64,000 nucleotides of DNA from Bretschneidera sinensis. Lineage: Eukaryota > Streptophyta > Magnoliopsida > Brassicales > Akaniaceae. Below the pieces are notes generated by a model. That model worked only from the letters and a program-made list of their open reading frames with translations. It was not told the origin of the DNA and ran no database searches. Location of the stretch: positions 73,489,138 through 73,553,137 of the forward strand of contig CM043699.1 of assembly GCA_023935145.1 (NCBI GenBank), written 5' to 3'. This document shows positions 52,328-61,289 of this stretch, one piece after another (position 1 is the stretch's first letter; every line of letters begins with the position of its first letter). A program made the translations under genes and the position numbers.

Positions 52328-55300
52328 ATGGCTTCAAATTTCATTGTTGAGAAGTTTGATGGAAAGGGATATTTTTCCCTAAGGAAGCGGAAGATCAAGG
52401 CTGTTCTTATGCAACGGAAAGTGGACTTGGCTATTGGAGAAGATTATGCTTTTCCAGTAAGTATCACAGAGGACCAGCGGATTGAGATGAAGAAGATGGC
52501 TTACAGCACCATTTTCTTGCACATGTCGGATAATATCACAAGGGAGTGCGGAGACTCGAAAGATCCGGCTGTCATATGGAAGAAACTAGATGAGTTGTTT
52601 CTTACCAAAACTCTCCCTAACAAGATTTATCATCTTAAAAGAATCTTTGCTTTTAAAATGGATCCTAATAAAGAGTTGCAAGATAATCTTGATGTCTTTA
52701 ATAAACTAGTTCAAGATTTGGCTAGTTGTAGTATTAAATTCCTGGATGAACAATTGGCTGTTATTTTGTTAAACTCTCTTCCTGATTGCTTCGATAATCT
52801 GATTAATGCTAGTGAGTATGGAAGAGATACTTTAACCAAGAAGATTGTGATCAATTCCATAAGCGCTTATGATTTCAAAGCCAAGATGAGGGAGGCATCA
52901 AGTGGAGAAGGGTTGTTCGTAAGAGGAAGGCCAGCAACTCTGAATGGTAGTAGCACTCATGGCAACAACCGGGAGAAATCAAGAGGTAAAGGGCAGAACC
53001 ATGGGATATCTCATTCCAAGACAAGACTTGGAGGAGGAAATAGATGCTTCTACTGCAACAAAGAGGGCCATTTCAAGAAAGATTGCAAGAAGAAGATGTG
53101 GGATGAGAGAAGAAGCAATACCAACAACGGAGAGGCTTCGGTTGCCAAAGGAGAACAACAAGATGATGTGCTTGTTGTGTGCTCAAATGTGAGCAGGAGG
53201 CAAGGCAGTGAGAAGTGGATTCTAGATTTCAGGTGCACTTATCACATGTGCCCTCACAAGGAATGGTTCAAGAATTTCAAGGAGATCAATGATGGAGGGG
53301 TCTTCTTGGGGAATGAAAATTCTGGCCAAGTGAGGGGGATAGGAGACATCCAGTTGAGGATGTTTAATGGAGTCACAAGGCTGCTGCGAAATGTGAGGTA
53401 TCTTCCAGATTTGAAGAGGAATTTGATCTCATTAGGGCAGTTGGATTCTTTGGGGTATTCTTGCAAAGAAGAGGGAGGAAAGTTCAAGGTGACCAAGGGA
53501 TCTTTGGTAGTGATCAAGGCATCAATAAAAGATGGACTTTATGAGATGATCGGTGAAACAGAAACCAAGGATCAAGCAGCAAGCTTGATGGCTGATATAG
53601 ATAGGGCAGCTCTTTGGCACACTCGCTTGGGATATATGAGCGAAAATGGCCTGCAAGTTCTTAGCAAGGACGGTCTACTCGGATTAGACAAAGTAGAGAA
53701 ACTGGATTTCTATGAGAGTTGCATTCTTGGGAAACAACACCGGGTCAGCTTCAACACCGGAGTGCACAAGTTTAAGGGCATTCATGACTACATTCATTCG
53801 GACCTTTGGGGACCAGCAAGAACACCAACACAAGGAGGTAACTTTTACTTTCTGTCTTTAATTAATGATTATTCAAGAAAAGTGTGAGTTTATTCACTTA
53901 GAAATAAATCAGATGCCTTGAATAAATTTATTGTGTGGAAAAAGTTGCTGGAGACTCAAACGGGTAGGGTAGTTAAGGCTTTATGAACCGATAATGGCTT
54001 AGAACTTTGCAATAAGGATTTTGATAAATTTTATGAATTAAATGGCATTCTGAGGCATAGAACGGTTGTAAAAACACCTCAGCAAAATGGAGGTTCTAAG
54101 AGGATGAATAGAACCCTTATGGAAAAGGTTAGATGCATGTTAATAGGATCCGGTTTACCAAAATATTTTTAGGGAGAAGCTGTGGCTACTGCTGCATACT
54201 TGGTAAATAGATCACCCTCTAGACCTTTAGAGCTCAAGACTCCCTTGGAGATGTGGAGTAGGAAACCCCGTGAATTAAGCAACCTTAGGACTTTTAGGTG
54301 TGCTGCATATAGAAATCAAAAGGAGAATAAACTTAGCCTAAGGTCTAGAAAATGTGTATTTCTAGGATATGGTGATGGGGTTAAGGGATATAGGTTGTGG
54401 TCCTTAGAAAAGAAGGGCATGAAACTCATAATAAGTAGGGATGTTATTTTTAATGAATCGTTATTTCCCTAATTGGAGAAAACTAACCATGCAGGGGCTG
54501 GTGAGAAAACCAGCCCGGAAGTAGTGGAGCATCGTATCAAGGTGAGTTTGGCTTAGGTAGAGCAAGGAAGGCAAGAGGGTTCGGACCAGGTAGAGCCCAT
54601 GAATGAAGGCCATGCTCAAGAAACTCAAGAAGAGGCTGAACTAGAAGAGGTTGGTGTAGCAAGTCAGAATGACTACCAGCTCACAAGGGACCGAGAAAGG
54701 AGGGTGGTTAGACCACCTTTGAGATATGGGTTTGCGGATGCTAATATAGCAGCTCCTTAGATAGAAGAAAAGGTTGAACCAGAAAATTACACGAATGATA
54801 TGGAGTGTAAGGATTCGTCAAAGTGGCAGCTAGCTATGGAGGAAGAAATGGATTCTTTGATGAAGAACAACTCTTGGGAGTTGGTGCCCAAACCATAAAA
54901 ACAGAGAGTTATGGATTGTAGATGGATCTACAAGATCAAAGAAAGGAATACTCCTGGGGATAAAGTTCGGTATAAAGCTAGGCTAGTGGTGAAGGGGTTC
55001 ACACAAAAAGAAGGCATAGATTTCATCAAAATCTTCTCACCGGTTGTGAAGTATAAGACAATACGGATAGTGTTAGCATTGGTGGTCCAATTTGATTGGG
55101 AAATTGAGCAAATGGATTTGAAGAAAACATTCTTACATGGAGAGCTCGATGAGACCATTTACATGAGGCAACCCGAAGGCTATGAGGAAGGAAGGTAGGG
55201 AGAGTTGGTGTGCAAATTGAAGAAAGCTCTCTATGGCCTGAAGTAATCACCTCGGCAATGGAATAAGAGGTTTGATTCCTTTGTCATCAGCTTGGGTTTC

Positions 55301-56337
55301 ATGAGGAGATACTATGATTAATGCTTGTACTACAAGGGGCAGAAGGTTAAGGAAGTGGTGATCATTCTTATCTATGTTGATGATATGTTGCTGGTTGGGA
55401 GCAGCATGAAGAGGATAAGGAAATTGAAGGCTCAACTCAGTGAGGAGTTTGAGATGAAGGATCTTGGCCATGCACAAAAGATCCTTGGGATGTGTATCAT
55501 CCGGGAAAGGGAGAGAAACAGATTGAAGATCTCTCAAACTTTCTACATAGAGAAGATGGTATCTAAGTTCTCTATGGAAGATAGCAAACCAGTGAAGGTT
55601 CCCCTTGCTGGTCATTTCAAGTTCTCCAGCTATCAATGTCCGAGATCGGAGGCGGAGAAGAAGGAAATGGAAGAAGTCCCTTATTCTAGTGCTGTTGGTT
55701 CTGTTATGTTCACCATGGTAAGCACTAGACCTGATATTGCTTATGCAATAAGTGTTCTCAGCAGGTTTATGAGTAATCCTGAAAAGGAGTATTGGCTTTG
55801 GATGAAGTGGTTGCTGAGGTACTTGAAGGGAAGCCCAGAAGTAGGGCTGGTTTATGAGAAGAGGGGTAAGTCCATTTGCCTTGAGGGTTTTGCGGATTCG
55901 GACTATGGAGCAGACCGGGATAAAAGGAGAGCGATTACCTCCTACTTCTTCAACTTAAACGGATGTTATGTAAGTTGGAAGACTCAGTTACAGCCGGTGG
56001 TAGCACTCTCAACAACCAAGGCTGAGTACATAGCGACAATGTAAGCTATTAAGGAAGCTACAAAGGGTTATTGGAAGAGTTAAAGGTACTAGAGGAGCAG
56101 GTTGTGGTGTTTTCGGATAGTCAAAGTGCATTGCACTTGTGCAAAAATCCGGTGTTTCATGAGAGGATAAAGCATATGGATGTTCGGAACCATTTCATTT
56201 GGGAAAATGTTACGAAAGGATGCATCCATGTTGATAAGGTAGCCAGATTAGAAAACCCTGTAGATTTAGGTACTAAAGTTCTACCTCTAAGTAAGTTCAA
56301 TCATTGCCTTGGACTATTTAGGATTAGAGTCGGTTGA
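52328..56337 (+). pseudogene. Copia C3 polyprotein (gag to RNase H), nearly complete but with stops
   Basis: Starts at ATG 52328 (MASNFIVEKFDGKGYF) and is open for 519 codons to TGA 53885-53887. It contains the Tork gag, zinc knuckle CFYCNKEGHFKKDC (about residues 240-253), protease WILDFRC (Asp300, but Ser-Gly changed to Phe-Arg) and the integrase zinc region, in which the first Cys is Tyr (FYESC). Downstream, in one frame with stops: integrase core (TDNGLELCNKDF, TPQQNGG, AYLVNRSPSRPLELKT), RT (WKLAMEEEMD-like, YKARLVVKGFTQKEGIDF, FLHGELDETIYMRQPEGYEE, ILIYVDDMLLVGSS) and RNase H (GFADSDYGADRDKRR, TTKAEYIA, DSQSALHLCKNPVFH). Stops occur near 53885, 53984, 54170, 54470, 54555, 54758, 54896, 55196, 55244 and 55319. 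Many look like C-to-T or G-to-A changes of Arg, Gln or Trp codons. Confidence 0.92.
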
Positions 56338-56417
56338 TTGATGACTCAAGATGAGTTTGGATCTTGAAGTTCTCTGCACAATGGTTCAGTTCTAAACACT
56401 TAGATAGAGGTAGAGAT

Positions 56418-57361
56418 TGTTGATATTTATCTAAGGTTTAAACATGGTTAAAGTTTAAACCAAGGTTGGAAGACTAAATTTCAGCATGTTAAAGAAGTGC
56501 ACACAAGTGTGAGCGGCACCTTGGAGCAAGGCAAAGGTAGGCACACTAGTGTGTGCACCTAAGCACACAAGTTGGAAAGTATATGCATCAAGTCAGGCCG
56601 TAGCCTAGCTTTGTCTAGGCCATAGCACACAGAATGGAGGAATGCTGCAGAAAGGACAGGTCGCGGCGCATAGAGGGACGGCAAGTGTGCCCTGTTCTAG
56701 GCCGCGCCTTGCCCTGTTTTAGACACACCCTGAAGACACACCAAGGCTAGTTTTTTAGCCTTATAATGAGTGTGTGAATGCAAGATCAAAAGGCACAGCT
56801 TGACTAAAGAATGATCAAAGGCCATTGTTGAGTGGTCGTCAAGATCTAATAGTAGAGATTGACTCTCAAGATTGGACAAGAAGTTGGTTCACTATATAAA
56901 GGGTCACCTAGCTTCATTATCAATATATAACATCATCATATTGTAAGACTACTTGAGAGACATTGTGACATACATGAGAGAATTTTGTAAGAGTGCAAAA
57001 ACACAAAACATAAGAGAGACTCATTGTAGTGAGGTTGGTTGTAAAGAGAGAGTAGTATAGATTTGATAGAGAGCATTGTAATAGTTATTCTCATCATCTT
57101 TCTTCTCTTCTTGGTTTCTTCAAGAACTTGAGGTTTCTTTGAGAGGGTTTCTATATTGTAAAGAACCATTGATTTAGTGTAGAGAGTTAAGAGGAACTCA
57201 CGGGGACGTAGGCTATTGCCGAACCTCGATAACAAATCGCTTGTCTTCTTTCTTTCTTTGATACCTGTTCCTGTTTTCGATTCCAAATCTTTACAAGTCA
57301 CTCTAGACTTGGGTGTTTGGAAGATCACCACCTGGACATCTTGTAAAGGTGATTTTAAACA
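56418..57361 (+). repeat. Shared LTR: 3' LTR of C3 and 5' LTR of C4
   Basis: 944 bp, TGTTGATATTTATC to GATTTTAAACA. It follows the purine tract TAGAGGTAGAGAT of C3 and is itself followed directly by gag sequence of C4 without PBS. Confidence 0.85.
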
Positions 57362-59430
57362 AGAAGTTTGATGGAAAGGGAGATTTTTCCCTATGGAAGC
57401 GGAAGATCATGGCTATTCTTATGCAACAGAAAGTGGACTTGGCTATTGGAGAAGATGATGCTTTTTCAGCAAGTATCACGGAGGACCAGTGGATTGAGAT
57501 GACGAAGATGGCTTACAACACCATTTTCTTGCCCACGTCGGATAGCTTCACAAGAGAGTGTGGAGACTCGGAAGATCCGGCTGTCATATGGAAGAAACTA
57601 GATGAGTTGTTTCTTACCAAAACTCTCCCTAACAAGATTTATCTTCTTAAAAGAATCTTTTCTTTTAAAATGGATCCTAATAAAGAGTTGCAAGATAATC
57701 TTGATGTCTTTAATAAACTAGTTCAAGATTTGGCTAGTTTTAGTATTAAATTCCCGGATGAACAATTGGCTTTTATTTTATTGAACTCTCTTCCTGATTG
57801 TTTTGATAATCTGATTAATACTATTGAGTATGGAAGAGATATTTGAACCAAGGAGATTGTGATCAATGTCATAAGGGTTTATGATTTCAAAGCCAAGATG
57901 AGGGAGGCATCAAGTGGAGAAGGGTTATTCGTAAGAGGAAGGCCAGCAACTCGGAATGGCAGTAGCACTCATGGCAACTACTGGGAGAAATCAAGAGGTA
58001 GAGAGCAGAACCATGGGAGATCTCATTCCAAGACAAGACTTGGAGGAGGAAAGAGATGCTTCTACTGCAACAAAGAGGGCCATTTCAAGAGAGATTGCAA
58101 GAAGAAGATGTGGAATGAGAGAATAAGCAATACCAACAATGGAGAGGCTTCGGTTGCCAAAGGAGAACAGCAAGATGATGTGCTTGTGGTGTTCTTAAAT
58201 GTGAGTAGGAGGCAAGGCAGGGAGAAGTGGATTCTGGATTCCAGGTGCACTTATCATATGTGCCCTCACAAGGAATGGTTCAAGAATTTCAAAGAGATCA
58301 ATGATGGAAGGGTCTTCTTGGGAAATGACAATTCTTACCAAGTGAGGGGGATAAGAGACATCCAGTTGAGGATGTTTGATGGAGTCACAAGACTGTTGCA
58401 AAATATGAGGTATCTTCCAGATTTGAAGAGGAATTTGATCTCACTAGGGCAGTTGGATTCGTTGGGGTATTCTTGCAAAGTAGAGGGAGGAAAGACCAAG
58501 GTGACCAAGGGATCTTTGGTAGTGATCAAGGCAGTAATGAAAGATGGACTTTATGAGATGATTGGTGAAACAGAAACCAAGGATCAAGCAGCAAGCTTGA
58601 TGGCTGAGATGGATAGGGCAGCCCTTTGGCACACTCGCTTAGGATATTTGAGCGAAAAGGGCCTACAAGTTCTTAGCAAGGATGGTCTACTTAGAGGAGA
58701 CAAATTAGAGAAACTAGATTTCTGCGAGAGTTGTATTCTTGGGAAACAACACCGGGTCAGCTTCAACACTGGAGTGCACAAGTCTAAGGGCATTCTTGAC
58801 TATATTCATTCGGACCTTTGGGGACCAGTAAGAACACCAACACAGGGAGGTAACTTTTACTTTCTGTCTTTAATTTATGATTATTCAAGAAAAGTTTGGG
58901 TTTATTCACTTAGAAATAAATCAAATGCTTTGAATAAATTTGTTGTGTGGAAAAAGTTGCTGGAGACTCAAACAGGTAGGGTAGTTAAGGCTTTATGAAC
59001 CGATAATGGCTTAGAACTTTGCAATAAGGATTTTGATAAATTCTGTGAATTAAATGACATTCTATGGCATAGAACGGTTGTAAAAGCACCTCAGCAAAAT
59101 GGAGGTTCTTAGAGGATGAATAGAACCCTTATAGAAAATGTTAGGTGCATGTTAATAGGATCCGGTTTACCAAAATATTTTTAGGGAGAAGCTATGGCTA
59201 CTACTGCATACTTGGTAAATAGATCACCCTCTAGAGCTTTAAAGCTCAAGACTCCCATAGAGATGTGGAGTGGGAAACCCCCTGAATTAAGCAACCTTAG
59301 GACTTTTGGGTGTACTACATATGCACATCAAAAGGAGGATAAACTTAGCCCAAGGTCTAGAAAATATGTATTTCTAGGATATGGTGATGGGGTTAAGGGA
59401 TATAGGTTATGGTCCTTAGAAAAGAAGGGC
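57362..59430 (+). pseudogene. Copia C4 gag-protease-integrase fragment
   Basis: It begins AAGTTTGATGG, which corresponds to codon 8 of C3 gag, so about 210 bp with PBS and gag start are missing. Gag is open to TGA 57844-57846. A second open part at 57859-58998 holds the knuckle CFYCNKEGHFKRDC, protease WILDSRC, the integrase zinc region with intact FCESCILGKQ, and the core start. Stops at 58996-58998 and 59182-59184 are at the same codons as in C3. Homology ends at KGYRLWSLEKKG (59430), where a minus-strand Athila/Tat element begins. RT and RNase H are absent. Confidence 0.9.
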
Positions 59431-59684
59431 TTAAGTTTCATAATGTCATGAGTTTCGTTTTGACTATGGAAAGTCGCAACTACTTCCTCAAACTCTCTAA
59501 TATGCACATATGGGTTTTCGTTATCCAAGCCCTGGAATGTAGGGAGTAATTGAATCATCCCTGGTTTAAGATCTTGATGGCGAGTATTGGCTGGGAACAT
59601 GATGCATGATGGTATGGCTGTGCGTGTAGGGTGGAGGTAATCCTGAAGTGTCCTAGCAACATTCTCATTATGGTTATTGGCCAT
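59431..59684 (-). pseudogene. Gag N-terminus of the Athila/Tat-like element (truncated)
   Basis: Minus strand from 59684: MANNHNENVARTLQDYLHPT, then SCIMFPANTRHQDLKPGMIQ, LLPTFQGLDNENPYVHIREF and EEVVATF..., the conserved start of the retrotransposon gag domain in this branch. The frame runs on into C4 sequence as an artificial fusion to 59328, with no biological meaning. Confidence 0.85.
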
Positions 59685-59970
59685 GTTAACAAAATCCTCT
59701 AGATTCTCACTTGGTTTTTCTCTATGGGTTGATCTAGGCGAGGTTTCACTATCAGACTCGGAATGAGAGGGTAATTCTAGCTCAGGTCCTCTAATGAATC
59801 TACCTTGCAGATCTCTTGTCTAAGCATGCACCAAATGAATCAGAGAGGAAATAAAAGAAATAAAACAAAATTTTTTTATTTTTTTATTTTATTTATTTAT
59901 ATTTATATTTATTTTTTATTTTTTACTGTCACACTCAAAGTTGACAAGCTTCCTTGTACTTAAGTGCGTT

Positions 59971-59988
59971 TCCCTGGCAACGGCGCCA
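59971..59988 (-). other. Primer binding site of the Athila/Tat-like element
   Basis: TGGCGCCGTTGCCAGGGA on the minus strand, six bases inside the LTR end at 59994. Confidence 0.85.
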
Positions 59989-59993
59989 AAATT

Positions 59994-61274
59994 TGATTAC
60001 GCTCAAAACATAACGCGGTTATTGTAGTACAGTTTTGGGGTGTCGATTCCACAGGGAAACAAGTTAAGTACAACAGAAGGTGTAAACCTCAACACAAACG
60101 ATAAAAGATTAATTGGATAAAATCTGAGTTGATTTGAGGAAAGGGTAATTTTATAAATAAGTTTAAAATAAAAATGACAACAAGGTTCCGAGAATTCTAC
60201 CTAGGTTCGTTGCTCTAATCCTAACTTGATTCAGTTGTTTTTATCTCGATTGCAAGTTTCACATCCCAAACAGGAAATCAGAAAATATTCAATTAAAGCG
60301 CATTTATAAATCCTAATGTAATTGTTATGAAATCTTCTTTACTTTCAAGCACACATGACCTAACTTATAAATTATCAAGAGACGACGATATATCTAAACG
60401 ACGATACCGCAGCAATGGACAAATCTATAAAAGAGATCTACCGGACTCAATCACACCCAAATAGGTACACATAAGAAAAGCCTGACTGAACTTATATGGA
60501 AAAGAAGCATGCAACCACCGGAGTTATAATAAATCTATTAATTAAATTAAAGAATAAAACATAACAATATTTAACGAAAATAATTCCAACTACAATCGAA
60601 TCAAATAAAGGAAAAATAAGAACAACTACACCTAGGGATTCATCCCTTCGCCTTGCTTGGAGACTAGCCGGCCATGGGGCTCATGTGTCCTCGAGTTACC
60701 TCCGGCCTCCCGACAATCATCTCTCCCGACCTTCAAACTTTAAACTTCGGGTTCCTCCTAAAGGCCCTCTGGATTGCTCCTAAAGGCCCTCTGGATTCAT
60801 CCCCGATTCATTCCTTTCAGCTGAGCAGAGTGGGCCTTTATATAGGCAAACTCCCGGAATGCTATGTGTTATCTAGCCAATGTGGGATACTGTCCGGGTG
60901 CGCTCGATCGCAGCCCGAGTGCGATTGATTGCACATGCGCTCGATCGCGGCTTATGCACTCGATCACATATGCGCTGCAGAGTACCTTGCTCGATGTGGG
61001 ATGTGCGCTCGATCGCATTGCTTGTGCGCTCGATCGCAATTTAGGCAGCAATCCATCTTGTCCTTCCAGAAGCATGGGATCTTGGTCTTTTAAGCAACGA
61101 TCACTTCTTTTTCTCTTTTAAACTTAAAGTACCTGTAAATTACACTGAAATAAGTCAGTGGTCTAATAATATTACTTTAGAGTTATTAACATATAAAAGC
61201 ACAATAAAGACCGAGATCAATCCTAAAATGCTAACAATTAACCACTGCTGAGAGGCATTTTATGACTCTCATCA
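59994..61274 (-). repeat. 5' LTR of the Athila/Tat-like element
   Basis: 1281 bp, minus strand TGATGAGAGTCATAAAATG to GAGCGTAATCA. TATA box TATATAAA on the minus strand at 60844-60837. Six CGCTCGATCG-type palindromes lie at 60897-61045, upstream of the TATA box. The pattern repeats that of the N1 LTR. Confidence 0.85.
60897..61045. promoter_or_regulatory. Palindrome cluster upstream of the LTR TATA box
   Basis: Six near-copies of TGTGCGCTCGATCGCA, some decayed (GTGCGATTGATTGCAC, TGCACTCGATCACA), together with GATGTGGGATGTGC. Function is inferred only from position. Confidence 0.5.
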
Positions 61275-61289
61275 CCTTCTAGAAAATGA

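Larger units (their letters stand above)
45786..57361 (+). mobile_element. Ty1/copia (Tork) element C3, plus strand, with C2 nested in its 5' LTR
   Basis: The 5' LTR is split into 45786-46678 and 52075-52137 by the minus-strand element C2; the 3' LTR is 56418-57361 (956 versus 944 bp). Internal order: decayed PBS (52139-52150), gag, protease, integrase, RT and RNase H to 56337, then a purine tract GGTAGAGATTG. It is the most complete copia copy in the window, but about ten in-frame stops disable it. The 3' LTR is joined directly to the next copy C4, so there is no right-hand target site. Confidence 0.9.
59431..61274 (-). mobile_element. Athila/Tat-like LTR element, 5' end only, minus strand
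   Basis: On the minus strand: an LTR (61274 to 59994), a PBS TGGCGCCGTTGCCAGGGA (59988-59971), an A/T-rich leader and the gag start (ATG at 59682-59684). Everything after about the first 83 gag codons is lost at the joint with copia C4. The PBS and LTR style match N1 at 8675-14462, but the LTR sequence differs, so it is a related, not identical, family. Confidence 0.85.
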
